The notes: generated from the letters alone by a model not told the origin. Counted from the stretch's first letter, positions 44,216 to 55,846 are shown. The stretch is 64,000 nt of DNA from Lomentospora prolificans (GCA_029532625.1 JARFXM010000011.1:2294001-2358000); one strand, 5' to 3'. Made by a program: numbers and translations.

Positions 44216-45883
44216 AGATGGGGCAACGAGCGGTAAATACGTGAAGATGCATCTGGGGACGGACGTCGGGTTATTATTAAGAAGGACCTGTGTATAGAAG
44301 TATTTAAAGACCGAGGTTCCCGGGTGTGGGTTCTTAGCTCAATCAAGCCTTTCATTTGTGAGAGCTGTGTACCAAAGATATCAATGAATATTTGCTCTTA
44401 ACCTGATTGTCTCCAAATTTCCGAAGCTCTCGTGTGAAGTGTAAAGTAGTCACCCAGTCCAGCGGGCAAGGCATGGAGGTTTTTTGATTGATGGCTCGGG
44501 TGAGGAAACTTTGAGTCGTGCTGTGTGGTTATGTGTAGTTGATTGAACGCGAAGTTGCAAATCGAGTTCTTCTATAATGTCCCAGCCTCCAGACTAACCG
44601 CGAATGCCTTGTCCAAAACGGAAAGTCTAGAGGACATGTAAAACATGGGATCCGTACCAAACCGACTTTATCAGTTAACGTCAAGGGAATGCATGCCGAC
44701 AGTTAGTGTACAGACAGACATCCACAACTAACGATCAATCGGACATTTCAACAGGGCATGCCACGAGCCGCAGTCCGAGACATATATGGATTTGTAGCTA
44801 GTATTATAAGACTACCTTTTTTCTTTCAATTACTCTTTTACTCTCTCTACTCGGATAGAACGGCAAGCGAGTCCATGGATCCCATCACCATCTCATCCGA
44901 ACTTCTTATAGCCGCCTCACCAGATGGCAAATAGGCGGGCAGAGGGCCGGATACGAGATTCTTTCCCCCCGTTCTCTGTTCTTCATTACTTTTAAACAGA
45001 TAATTGACTTAGCCGGGGGATAGAAGGGAGGGGACCCCAGTGCAAGCAGGGCCTACCACTATCCCACTCTCAACCGACTCCTCGTACGTCTTGTCTTCTC
45101 TCTCCGGTTTATAAGCATGGGGGCCGGGGATCTGGGTTCAAGGTTGTTTTTGCGGTTTTAGCCGCGCCGGTAGGTGAAGGTCTATACCTCCTCTTTTCTG
45201 CACAGAAACGGAAGTGGACGTGGCAGAACAAGGAGTTGGCCGCATCTCTTTTGTGCCGTAGGCAAGACAGCTGGTTATAAAGAAAAAAAAAAGATTAAGG
45301 TAAGAAAAGAAGAACTGTCTGGGAAGAGAATCACGGTCTACCGTGCGATGGGAGGGATTAGCTGATCAGGGGGGAGCGGGAGCGACGGTGAGAGGTGGAA
45401 TAAACTTATTAAAGAAGGCAACAAGAAACTGGAGGTTTTGGGGCGATTGCGGCTGGGGAATGCCGAATGGGAGAGGGGAACGGGATTGGATATATTGGCA
45501 TTTATATTGGAAATCCCCGAGCCTCGCGTGGAATTGGATCTGTGGAGGGGATTGAGCTCAGGAAAAAGGATCAGCAAGTACTCAATGGACCTTGTGGGAC
45601 ACGAAGTTGTCGACGGACGGAAGACGAAGCAGGAGCCGGAATGGGGCGAAGAGAATGATGATTGATGTGATAATATATATCGGGGAAGAATTCAGACGGG
45701 CGTGTGTGTGTGTAAGTGTATAAGTAGGCGAGCTCGAGTCCCTCGTTTCTTGGCATCGTGGGTTCGTTTTACCTAGTGTTTTGTTGACGAGTGCTCAGAT
45801 CGTTGCGTTTTTTGCGAGGTTTCTGTTTTATACACATATATATATTGATATATATCGCGCGAGTGATATCCTTGGTTTTCGAT
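44216..45883. promoter_or_regulatory. 3' region of ATP2 and promoter of acetylxylan esterase
   Basis: 1.67 kb with no supported gene. Reverse-strand GGCTAA cores, the XlnR/Xyr1 type, lie at 45009-45014 and, as GGCTAAA, at 45157-45163. TA-rich tracts (about 45672-45682 and 45834-45856, the latter just before the ATG) and a short TG repeat (about 45702-45711) are present. Confidence 0.45.
45157..45163 (-). promoter_or_regulatory. GGCTAAA, candidate XlnR/Xyr1 site
   Basis: TTTAGCC on the plus strand, about 720 bases upstream of the acetylxylan esterase ATG. The motif is known for xylanolytic activators in filamentous fungi; a seven-base match can occur by chance. Confidence 0.35.
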
Positions 45884-47061
45884 ATGCTGCTGTTCACTGT
45901 CGTTGCTGGTCTTTTGGCCTCGGTGGCTTCGGCCGCCCAGCTGCAGCAGGTTCAGTATCCCGCCGCTGCGCAGTCGAGGGCTACCATGTAAGCCACCAAC
46001 TCCCGGAGTCTCCTTGGATTCCTTGCCCCCCAAATCCCCAAAGAAGTCCAAACTTTGCCTTGCCCGTTCTATTCTACTACGTCCTCCGTCATCTCTCTCT
46101 CTCTCTCTCCGGCCACTCCAAATGGCCCAGTGCTAACTTGTCATGGTCAAGGTGGGTATATGTGCCCGACAACGTGGTCGAGAAGCCTCCCCTCGTCGTC
46201 GCCATCCACTCCTGCCAGTCCTCGGCCCAAAACTACTTCCAAAACGCCAAGATCCCCTGGCACCAGGGCTCCGATGGCAAGGGCTACATCACCGTCTGGC
46301 CCAGCAGCTCTACCGAGTGCTGGGACGTGTCGAGCCGCCAGTCGCTCACCCGCGACGGCGGCGGCGACTCTACCGCCATTGGGAACATGATCAAGCATGC
46401 TATTGAGACGTACAAGGTTGATCCCGAGCGCGTCTTTGTTACTGGAGGTAGCTCTGGAGGTAAAGTAAAACTCTTGGTTGAATCTCGTTTCGACTCCCCC
46501 AGGGGGAGCTATACATACAAGCAAGGAAAGAAAAAAAGACGGAAAAAAAGAAAGAAAGCAAAGAAGCAAAGAAACTAACACTGTTGATGTCCCTTCTCAA
46601 CAGCCATGATGTCCAACGTCCTAGCAGCCACCTACCCCGACATCATCAAAGCTGTCTCCCTCTACTCCGGCGTCCCGGCCGGCTGCTTCGTCTCCGCCTC
46701 CGGCGGCGTCGCCCAGTGGAACAACACCTGCTCCGGAGGCCAGTCCCACGCCTCCGCCCAGCAGTGGGGAGACGTCGTCCGCGCCATGTACCCGGACTAC
46801 GACGGCCCGCGGCCCCGCATGCAGATCTGGCACGGCAGCGTCGACACCACGCTCAGCTCCAACAACTACGCCGAGACCATCAAGCAGTGGACCAATGTCT
46901 TTGGCCTGCCCGAGGAGCCCGTCGAGGAGATCCAGAATTACCCTCAGCAGGGATACGTCACGCAGAACTTTGGGGAGGGCGTGCAGGGTATCTGGGCCGT
47001 TGGCGTGGGGCACTCGGTGCCGAGCAACTTGACGGCGAGCGAGGAGTGGTTCGGGTTGTAA
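45884..47061 (+). CDS. secreted acetylxylan esterase, CE1 (PHB-depolymerase-like fold), 3 exons, 289 aa
   Basis: Exons 45884-45987, 46152-46459 and 46604-47061; phases close. A signal peptide (MLLFTVVAGLLASVASA) is followed directly by the esterase domain. Blocks: MWVYVPDNVVEKPPLVVAIH, TVWPSSSTECWDVSSR, the nucleophile motif GGSSGAMM with likely Ser135, the Asp region WHGSVDTTLS, and the His region AVGVGHSVP. It removes acetyl groups from xylan outside the cell. There is no cellulose-binding CBM1 at either end. Intron 1 contains a (TC)n tract and intron 2 a long polypurine tract; both are larger than the window's usual introns (164 and 144 nt). CE1 also includes feruloyl esterases, but these blocks fit fungal AXE best. 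Confidence 0.92.
46091..46112. repeat. (TC)n microsatellite in intron 1 of the esterase gene
   Basis: About nine TC units in the first intron. It may act as part of a pyrimidine-rich splice signal. Confidence 0.8.
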
Positions 47062-47446
47062 GATGGGCCGAGTTATGCGGAATGGAAACAGGGAGGTTGC
47101 CGGCGGTTGGTCTCTCGTGTGTGTGTGGTAACGTGCATGGGGCATGGGCCGAGCGTAGCGGAGCGGAGGGGATGTCGACTGTGTACACAGGGTTATGCAA
47201 GTGAGATACATAATCTGAGAATATCAAAACTGGGTATTTCCTATGGCATCCAATATATAACAAGCATCGATGTGAAAGCTCTGAGCCCTTTGTCTTCATC
47301 CCCAACGTCCCCGATACTCTCGAGTGAGGGAGCGACTCTCGCACGGCGGGACAACGCCAAAACTCTTATACACCACGCTTGACACGGTTTCTCAACGAGA
47401 AAGCGCAGTCGCACCACACCTCACTAGACATACAACTCCTCCCCCA
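47062..47446. other. convergent 3' intergenic region esterase / Zn2Cys6 factor
   Basis: 385 bases; two 3' ends; a short GT run near 47119. No gene seen. Confidence 0.5.
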
Positions 47447-48922
47447 TCAAGTACCAACTCCCGGTGTCGTTGGAATATCTACGCCGTCGTAAAAGTCCGC
47501 AGACGGCAGCACGACCTTTGGCCTCTGCGGCAGCGTCTTCAAGCTCATCACCGAGCTAAACCCGACAACTTCGCCCCCCCGCTGGACGGACGTAGGCATG
47601 GGTGGAAAGTCCCATTCCGTATCATTCAGCAGCAGCCTCACGAGCTGGAGCTTATCCGTGACGTGGAGGGAGAGACGCGGGACGCGCAGGGCTTCTTCGT
47701 CCGCCCACTCGGGTCCGAGCGCCTTGAGGATGCCCGGGACTTCGCGGTCCGCGATGCCCTCTACCCACCATGAGTCGACGAGCTTTAAGAAGGGGAGGTA
47801 GCGCGCGAGCATGATCAACGCGTAAGGCTGCTTCCGCTTCATGGCGTCGACGGAGGGTTGGGGTAGGTAGGTAGTCCAGGTCAAGATGAGGAGCTGGGTT
47901 ATAGGGGCCAGGCCGTTTAGGAGTTCGGCATGCAGGGCGCCTAGGAACTTCAAGGTGAGCGCGTGGTATTCCCGCAGAGGGTATTCGTCGTCGTCTTCCG
48001 GGATCGACGCGAGTAACCGGCTGAGGTCTTCGGGTATGAATTCGGCGGCGGTCACCAGGTTTAGCACTGGGCGGAAGAATATGTCCCTCATGCCCCTGTG
48101 GTAGGTAGTGTCGGTCGCGGACATTTGGAGAAAGATGCCGATTCCCCGCCACACCGTCATCCAGTCTAGTATATACAACTCCTTTGTATCTTCCTCCCTG
48201 AAGGCCTGGGCAGCGACGGCCGTCAGGAAAAGAGAGGCCGCCAGAACGGCGGGGTGCGTCTCCGGTGTTATTCGCGTGACGGCCTCGCGGTATGCCTGTA
48301 GAGCTCGGGCGCGGTAGGCAGTGGTTCGCTGGGGGGTAATATCCTGCTTCACCGTCATCATGTGGCACGCCGACATGCTCAAGAGAATGTCCATGAGGAA
48401 GCGGTTGCAGCCCTTGAACGCCAGCTGAGGTATATCGACCTGCAACACGCGGTTCACCGAGGCAGGTTGGCCCAGCGGCCCCGCCGAGTAGCTCAGGTAG
48501 CCGTATGTCGAATACCACCACATGAGCTTCATGTCTTCCATGTCGAACCCCGATGGCAAAAACTGCGGACCATGGGGCACCGCGGACGCCGCGGAGACAA
48601 TGGCATTCTGCACCGCTGGGGTTCTGCTCCGCGAGTCATCGTCGGCAGCGGCTGCGGGCGAGGCAGACGCGTGGGAGGGAGACGGGGCCGACGGCTTAGC
48701 GGGCGGCGCGTTTGGACGAGCCGTGGCGTAAACGCAGGCGACTTGGCGGAGGGTGCAGTTACGACAGGAGGGCCGGCCCTCGTCGCACTTGACCTTGCGG
48801 GTCTTGCAGGTCCGACAGCCCGTACGGGACTTTCTGTGCGGTCGCTTCGAGTGGTACGGCCTGGGAGCTTGTGGCGGATCGGGGGTTTGCGTGGTAGGGC
48901 TGCTGCTGTCGTCGGAGTCCAT
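47447..48922 (-). CDS. Zn2Cys6 transcription factor (Upc2/sterol-uptake-control-like), 491 aa
   Basis: Start chosen at MDSDDSSSPT (48922); the frame is open further upstream, but that stretch runs through a GGGTC repeat and has no conserved character. The zinc cluster is C36-x2-C39-x6-C46-x6-C53-x2-C56-x6-C63, preceded by basic SKRPHRKSRTG. A fungal_trans_2-like helical region follows (LMWWYSTYGYLSY, GCNRFLMDILLSMSACHMM, LAASLFLTAVAAQAF). The HRKSRTGC..C..RKVKCDEG pattern is like Upc2-type regulators, but target genes are unknown. A C7 run on the plus strand (47574-47580) lies near the 3' end of the frame; a length error there would alter the last 40 or so residues. It converges on the esterase, with no evidence of co-regulation. 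Confidence 0.88.
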   Translation of the reverse strand: MDSDDSSSPTTQTPDPPQAPRPYHSKRPHRKSRTGCRTCKTRKVKCDEGRPSCRNCTLRQVACVYATARPNAPPAKPSAPSPSHASASPAAAADDDSRSRTPAVQNAIVSAASAVPHGPQFLPSGFDMEDMKLMWWYSTYGYLSYSAGPLGQPASVNRVLQVDIPQLAFKGCNRFLMDILLSMSACHMMTVKQDITPQRTTAYRARALQAYREAVTRITPETHPAVLAASLFLTAVAAQAFREEDTKELYILDWMTVWRGIGIFLQMSATDTTYHRGMRDIFFRPVLNLVTAAEFIPEDLSRLLASIPEDDDEYPLREYHALTLKFLGALHAELLNGLAPITQLLILTWTTYLPQPSVDAMKRKQPYALIMLARYLPFLKLVDSWWVEGIADREVPGILKALGPEWADEEALRVPRLSLHVTDKLQLVRLLLNDTEWDFPPMPTSVQRGGEVVGFSSVMSLKTLPQRPKVVLPSADFYDGVDIPTTPGVGT

Positions 48923-50272
48923 CCTGTTCAGAACTGCGACTCGGCAGGAAGATCGGGTTGGGTCGGGTCGGGTCGGGTCAATCAGTGGGTGGCGGGGGGC
49001 TAACTGGCTTCCTCGTGCAACACTGTTGGGTGGGATGAATGGGTAGCCGCGTGCATTGATCACAGGCGAATGCGAATGCGAAGGGATTGAGACCTGCAAG
49101 TACAAACCAGGCAAGAGCTAGCTTTGTGAGACCAGGGGCAAATGGATTCTTCGGAATGTTTTAGATCGATCACTCGATCGGAAATTGTTGGGAGGAATGG
49201 GCTTAGTATATTATAGGGATGGTTGGATTGTGGGCGGAAGGACCCAAGGTTTTGGGAACCCAAGGATTTCGGTGCCTGGAGTCGTTAGGATTGTGGTGCA
49301 AAGTGGACTGAACGCGGGCAGCGTGAGACATCCATTTGATTGATCCATTGATGGCTGGATACTCGCCGGGGAGGGGGGGCGGTGCATTCGATCAAACGGG
49401 ATCGGAAGGATGATTAATCCCAAGAGGCTCGTCCACGATTACGATAGAGCTTACTCTATACGGCGCAATACGAAGGGATTTGGCGCTGGTCCGATTTAAG
49501 CTGATGTCACTGGATGGTCTTTTGGCGCAGCGAAAATGCCTGCGGTCCACCGACCATGCCAACGGCGGCGTCCATCGTTGGCAAGAGGTATAACTGCCCG
49601 CTCTTCTCTCACGTAGTTTGAATCGAGGTCAGTTCAATCAATTTCGTTAATAATGTGCAGTGGATGAGAGAGCATGGGCCGCTCGAATGGCTTCCCCTAT
49701 GCCTGGCATCCAATCCCGGTCTGTGCCTGGCCTGTGATCTCTCCCTTCTGCTTGTCTTCGCTCTAGCTTTGTTGATCTTCGTCCAAAGTCAGGTCCCGGC
49801 TACCTGTTGGAGCTTGCTTCAGCAGACACTAGCCAGCGAGGGGAGATAAGCAAGCCTGCCCAAACAATTGAAACAATTGGAACAGCGTTTTTGCTGGATA
49901 CACGCGGCCAAGAACGATGACATCTAGAATGTTTCGCTAATCTTCCGAAAGAAGATATTGATATTATTTTTGAGGTTACGACAATGATTTTGGGATTTGG
50001 TATGAAGAATAGAAGGTCTCGTATCCCACCTCTAGTTCCGAGTAATATCAGTCTTTTGCACAATCCTTGTGCTGGTTCAACCCGGGGCGGAAGCTTGGCT
50101 TGGACGTCGGGGCCGGGACGGACATGAATTACATAATCCAACCATTGAGCAGACTTGCAATTCACTTAATCATCGCCAGCGCGTCTCGTGGATGGAAGCT
50201 GTCGCGAATGGGTGCATTTGACCGGCCTTACTCGGAGCCGCAATCCCCGGCCATACCTTTGAGAAAAAAAAA
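48923..50272. promoter_or_regulatory. divergent intergenic region Zn2Cys6 factor / ORC5
   Basis: 1.35 kb, no supported gene. It contains the GGGTC pentamer repeat next to the regulator's start, a G7 run near 49373 and an A9 run just before the ORC5 ATG (50264-50272). Confidence 0.45.
48956..48979. repeat. GGGTC pentanucleotide repeat, 4-5 units
   Basis: Tandem gggtc units, the first imperfect (gggttgggtcgggtc...), about 35 bases upstream of the regulator's start codon. Confidence 0.85.
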
Positions 50273-51835
50273 ATGGTGCCCGTATTCGACCTACCAGATG
50301 AGCTTGTGATATCTGACGTTCTCAAAGATTTCCCATGCCGAGAGCCGCAGATTCGCGCTCTCGCTACCCTCTTAAGTGTATGCCACCAACTCCTCGAGCC
50401 TGGAGGCCCTTGAGCACCTACTGACAAAGCTCGATTCTTAGCCCAATGGCGCGCCCTGTAGAAACTTGGTTCTCTTCGGATCGAAAGCGACCGGAAAATC
50501 AGCCGTCACAGAATCCCTTCTCGAAAAGCTCTCCGACAGCAACAGCGAAGACTCGTTGCTCCACTACGCCATCGTAAAATCCGCACGATGCATAACGGGG
50601 AGGCACCTTTTCGAAACAACCGTTGACGCGGTTTCACAGGCTCTCAACCGAGAGGACGCGGCCAGACGATGCGAGAACTTAACGCAGCTGGCCGTCGAGC
50701 TGACCAAGATGCTTAAAGAACACCCGCGGCCCCAGGGCTCGCGGTTTGCGCTCGTCTTCGACGGCATCGACAACCAGAGGGAGGCGCCGCAATCGTTACT
50801 CCCAGCCCTATCTAGGCTATGCGAGACGGTAAGTTTCTACACTGAGCCTCTTTAGGTTCTTCGAATTTGCTAACAGCCGACTTTCTAGATATCGGGCCTA
50901 ACCTGCGTCTTCATCGTCACCTCCCCCCACCCGCCTACCTCCGCACCGTAATCGGCTCCTTCCTCGAGTTCCCCAACTACAAGAAGCACGAATTTGTCAA
51001 GATCCTCTCCCTCCAATCGCCGCCCCCTATCCCCAACGCCTCCGCCCAAGAAACCGCCGACCTGTGGCCGCGCTTCTGCGGCGCCGTCCACGACTCCCTC
51101 ACCAAATCCGCCTCCCGCACCCTCCCTTCCTTCCGCCGCAGCTGCCACGCCCTGTGGCCGCGCTTCGTCGCCCCCATACAAGCAGGCACCCACTCGCCCA
51201 AGGAGTTCTCCAAGCTCCTCATCGCCTCGCGCGTCCACTTCCAGGACGAGACCCTGCTGAACCCGAGCATCGTGTCCAACATCGCCAAGACGGCGAACGT
51301 GCCTCCGTCCAAAGAGAGGGATGCCGCTACGGATCTCGCTACGCTGCTGCCTACCGTCGCGCGGCTGCTTCTGTTAGCCGCTTACCTCGCCGCGCACAAC
51401 CCGGCCCGTCACGACATCACCGTTTTCTCGACGCACAACTACGGGAAGAAACGCCGCAGAGGAGGCACAACATCTACGGGGCCCCGCTCCGCCGGACCGG
51501 GCCGAGGCAGGCACCGAAAGATTGCGCGGAAGCTTCTCGGTGCGCACTCCTTCGTCATGGAACGCATGATGGCCATCTTCGCGGCGCTGAGCTCCGAGTG
51601 GGCCGCCGGCGAGGGAATCCCTCCCGGAGCGGATGGGACCTCGGCCCTGCCCATCGACGCCGACTTGGGCGTTGCGCTAGCGACCTTGGCGAGCCTGAGA
51701 TTGCTTGTCAGGGTCGGCGTCGGGGGCGATATGATGGACAGGGGAGCGCGGTGGAGGATCAACGTGTCGTGGGAGGCTGTCAGGGCGCTTGGCAGGAGCG
51801 TGGGTATCGAGATAGAGGACTGGCTTGTGGAGTAA
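50273..51835 (+). CDS. ORC5: Orc5, origin recognition complex subunit 5; frame broken by one base in a C run
   Basis: Exons 50273-50377, 50442-50828 and 50889-51835. The N-terminus is MVPVFDLPDELVISDVLKDF, then Walker A GSKATGKS (about residues 48-55) and Walker B region FALVFDGID (about 138-146). Exon 3 opens with ISGLTCVFIVTSP in the frame set by exon 2. The remainder (AYLRTVIGSFLEFPNYKKHE to the stop) is in another frame. The two meet at a run of six C (50923-50928). One more C would give a continuous 479-residue Orc5 reading TSPPPAYLRT. The C-terminal ORC5 winged-helix part is complete (MERMMAIFAAL, LASLRLLVRV, WRINVSWEAVRALG). The protein is part of the nuclear initiator of DNA replication. 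The break is probably a sequence error, since ORC5 is essential. Confidence 0.9.
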
Positions 51836-52925
51836 GAAGAGTAAGAGCGTTGTATACAGTAAAAGGCAGGTGTGAAACGAGCAGCCGAACGTGGGGAATC
51901 TGAAGCATCCTACACACCACCTTACACCCATCATGAATCCAAGAAAAAACATGTTTACGACGGTTAACGGACAAGGAGGGAAGAAAAAGAGATAAATCAC
52001 TAGTCCAAGGCACAAGTAACAATGAGTAAAGACTCACGTCTATTCCAAAAAGAGTATCTAAAACGAAAAAAGAAAACGAAGCAAATATCATTGATGAAAG
52101 CTTTCCTAACCCAATGCCCGATAAAAGCTCTTTCATTAAAGCACCATCATCCCAAAAAGAAAAAATAAATTGGGCTCTTCAATAGCTGAAAAGTGTCGCC
52201 AACCGAGTTCCCGAGGTGTCGCGGTGTGTCAGCTGTGGCGTTAAGCACGGACAGCCGTTGTCTTCCCGGATGATAACTCCGTGAGACAACGCTCTCCACC
52301 AGAATCCTGGGTGCGAGCGTTCGGGGTTTACCAATCGCTTGGGCAAGAGTGTAGATATTCAGGGAAAAAGCAATGGCAATGCAGCCGATCTGAAAACTGA
52401 GGGATGAAAAGAAGAATTGCTTTGATTGGAAAATCATGATTAACGCCGAGTTCCTAAACCGCCCTGAATGATGATGATGATGATGACCCGTCTCTATATC
52501 TATACAGTGTTTATCTTAGTTCTTTCGCCTTTGGCTTTTTCGCTTGTTGGCTTTCCTTGTGTTTTTGAGGCGTTCTTGTTTTTTTCTTTCTTAACATTCG
52601 GCTCCGGTTCCGCTGCCCGATGCCCAGCTCGCCTAGCAGTCCCGGGGAGCCAGCTTCGTGCTCGCGATCGGTTACGAGCTACCGTCGGTTCTCATGGTCA
52701 AAAGATCAAATAATTCGTCGTGGCTGCTACAAAAGACAGCTGAAAATGTCAAGCCGGGGAGAAGCGGAAGAGAATTGTAGTAAAAGAAATAATATCATGA
52801 TAAAAAGATATGGCCGGCATCCTGATTGCCGGAAAACCGGATGCGGGAGCAATCTCAGAATGTGGGGAAATGAAAAGAGATAATAAAAGGTATAGACGTA
52901 AAGGGGAATTAGACAAAAGCAAAAA
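51836..52925. other. convergent 3' intergenic region ORC5 / SLY41-like
   Basis: 1.1 kb with no supported gene. A short ATG/GAT trinucleotide repeat (about 52467-52485) produces a spurious frame that starts with several Met codons. Confidence 0.5.
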
Positions 52926-54631
52926 TTATTGAACGCCAATAGCCCTATCAGCAGCCAGCCACGTATCTTCTTGCTTTGTCCTGGGAGGAAGCGGCGTATT
53001 GCTGAGGCCTCGGGGTCGGGGAATGCGCCCGTCGTCGGATTTCTTCGAGTGTTCGCCGTTGACGTGGCCATTTATGTAGGCGTGGCTTGCGGTGGCATTG
53101 CCGTTTCCGTAGAATGACGGAAGAGGGCCGCCATTAATAGGCGAAACCGTCTTCCTATCTGCCAAAGGTAAGATAGGCGCGGCCTTGGGCGAATCTGCCA
53201 TCATGCGAGCCTTGCGGTCGGCTTTGTTACTAGCACTTGCGCGGTCGTACATGTAGAGCCCGAGGAAAGTGAGGGCGATACCGAAACCTTGGATCCAAGT
53301 GGTGGGGTTTCGGAACCAGAGTAGCGTCACAGTGATGACAAAAACACGCTTGAGCAGACTGGCAACGGAATATGTGACGGGCGAGACCATCGATAGTAGT
53401 TGGAAAGCAATTATGTTCTGACCGAAGTGGAATGTTCCGTTGAAGACGAACTCGAGGACTAGGCGGCCATGGTCGAGGCTATGCGGCTGCTCGTTTAGAT
53501 CGATTGACCCGTCGTGGAGGAAGTCTCTGATCATATCAATGCCATCCGACCAGAACCAAATGGGCGCTGTCAAGATGAACGCAATGCCCGAAGAGTAGCA
53601 GAGGAGGTTAAGCTTGTCAAGTTTGCGGGAATTTACACCTGGACCCTGCGCTTCCGCCTTGGCTGCCTCGTTGAACAGTCGTTTGGAGAATATATTTTGA
53701 GTGACGAAAATAAGCGCGGCGGCGAGGGCGTAGAGAACACCAAGGAGTTGGCCGCCGAAGGAGTGGTTACCGGAGCATGCTAGCATAACACCTAGGGTCA
53801 GAGGAACGAGGGAGACGTATGTGGCGACGGGATAGCGGATATCATAGATGAAGCGGTATGCGAGAACGGTGAAGAGGGGAGACAAGCCCTTGATGGTATG
53901 TACGAGAGACACCGGGATAAGCGATGTTGCGGTGGAGCTGAGGAGATGGCCACCAATTTGGAACAGGGCCAAGGGCATTGTAGTCTTGATAACATCCTTT
54001 GTAGGCGCGCGGATCGGGTGCTTGAGCGCAGGGACACTGGCACGGAGATTGGGAAAGGCGGTTGCCAAGGCTGAGGATAGTAAGCAGAAGGAGGAGACGA
54101 AGGCGAATTGGACAATGGTTAGGGTTGCAGGCTTGTCGAGAGTCATGAGAATAGATTTGGAGGAGGTATTCGTAAGGACCGATGAGGTATACCAGAGCAC
54201 ACAAAGGATCTGTCAGGCTGTTAGCACTCGCCGAATAAATCAGGCTCGGAATCTAGGAGGAGGCATACAATTAGCATCGGGGAGACTGGTGCCTTCAGCG
54301 CATCGGTGATCTCATGGACATTCTGGCTGACACTGCCGCCGCGCGTCCTGATGGTCCTGATCGCTTCGCTCAAACTCTTCTGGCGAGAGTGGCCATTGGT
54401 CCTGGGGGCGGCCGAATAGCTGTTAAGCATCGAACCGTTGCCGTAGGCATGATCGCGACGGGGAGCCCACTTGGATCCAGCGGGCTCAAAGGCGGAGTTG
54501 TCAACGGTGTCCATGTCGGGAAATTTCTCGAGCCCATTCTGGACAGGGGAGCCGCTGTTGTACGACTTGATGCGGCCAAGGGGAGTTTGGCGGTCCCCGG
54601 CCGGAAGAGTAGAATGAGGCATCGCTTCCAA
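52926..54631 (-). CDS. SLY41: Sly41-like triose-phosphate/nucleotide-sugar transporter family protein, 2 exons, 548 aa
   Basis: Exon 1 is 54631-54269 and exon 2 is 54209-52926. The 59-nt intron (54268-54210) has donor GTATGC and acceptor GACAG. A polar Ser-rich cytosolic N-terminus of about 115 residues precedes the TPT/EamA membrane domain with about 10 helices: ILCVLWYTSSVLTNTSSKSI, ATLTIVQFAFVSSFCLL, SLVHTIKGLSPLFTVLAYRF, VSLVPLTLGVMLACSG, GVLYALAAALIFVTQNIFSK and PVTYSVASLLKRVFVITVTL. The C-terminal tail is polar. Yeast Sly41 is an ER/Golgi multicopy suppressor of loss of the Rab GTPase Ypt1. The substrate of this protein is not evident. Met1 and Met4 are both possible starts. Confidence 0.88.
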
Positions 54632-55830
54632 AAATATGGTCTGGAGTGTTGTCGAGTCGGGTCCAATCGGGAGGTAAAAAAGGAGGAGGAAGGTGATTTG
54701 TTTTTCTCGAGGGGCAGATCAGTCGTGATGATGTTGTGTCTCGCTATGGCTGCATGGCTTCTGATTGCGCGAGACAATAAAGTGGGCGAAACGAATGCGT
54801 GATAGAAGACAGGTAGTGGCGGAGAAATTGCGGGCGCACGAAAGAACGAGTGAACGGCGATATTAAGTAGTTTATCGCCTGATATCTGGTAGCACCTATT
54901 GTCGCATTGGGGTTGAAGAAGTAAAGTCGATTGCCCCGTTATCTGGGATGGAGATGGATGCGGAAGATTACGATTTGAGGATTTACCGCGCCGAGGACGG
55001 GAGAAGCAAGTGTAGATGTACCCCTGCACGCTGATCGATGTCGCCTGGCCTGGCACTGGATGGATTGATTAGTACGCAAGCTGGCAACTACTTCGTACCA
55101 TGCCACTACAGAGTGGACCAGGGGGGATCGTATTAGTGGGCTTTTTCACGTTTTTTAGCGTGCCCGACCAACAAGAAACTTGGCCTGCGGCACGCCGCAG
55201 GTTGGTGGGTCGACAAAATTAACACTGTGTCCACCCCGTGTTCTGTTCCATACGAGGACACACAACACTGTATCTGGTACATTTGCATGACACATCTTCC
55301 AGCGACGCTGAGAAAAAGTGGGGTGACAGGGACCACCAACTGGCACCCAAACCTTTCCCGGATTAACTTGGCGCCGCCGCCGAACTCCAAATTTGCTGTT
55401 GCATGCGAGCAGCAGGCTGGCAAAGCGACGTGCTTTCTGAGGTGATAAGGCTTAACCCGCGACTTTGGGACCCAGATCTTGGATTTGCAAAGGACCGATT
55501 TATTCAGGTCGAAGCGGAACAGCAGAACCACCGCTCGCACCCGAAAAGTAAATCAAACCGCCGCGGCGTCTCGCTAATCGGATTTTCGTTAGCTCCCCCG
55601 TCGAACGCCTCTCGATTGATACATCTCTCTTCCTTCTCGCGCTCATATCGATATTTTCATCCCCGTTTCTTTTTCCTCCGAATCCCGCCGAGGCGCGTAA
55701 TGCCACCGAAGCTGCCGGATCCAAAACGATTCGTGCTGCGCGTTGTCCTTGCCTACACCCTTCTTCAAATCACTGCGCCCCCAAAGAACTACCTCCCGGC
55801 CGCTGTGTCAGCGACGTCAACACCGGCGCC
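54632..55830. promoter_or_regulatory. divergent promoter SLY41-like / CUS1
   Basis: 1.2 kb between divergent starts. No independent gene supported. An upstream AUG at 55700 opens a 48-codon frame that overlaps the CUS1 start (ends 55846). Confidence 0.45.
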
Positions 55831-55846
55831 ATGGCCCAGAAAATGA
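55700..55846 (+). other. upstream ORF overlapping CUS1 start, 48 codons
   Basis: ATG at 55700 in a frame different from CUS1, with its stop 16 bases past the CUS1 ATG. If the transcript starts upstream of 55700 this uORF would limit initiation at CUS1. The transcription start is unknown, so it may simply be promoter DNA. Confidence 0.3.

Noticed and set aside
48923..49114. 64-residue N-terminal extension of the Zn2Cys6 protein
   Set aside because: It runs through the GGGTC repeat and has no conserved features; the downstream Met gives a normal architecture.
52468..52713. 81-codon frame starting with six Met
   Set aside because: Starts within an ATG trinucleotide repeat in a convergent 3' region; no conserved character.
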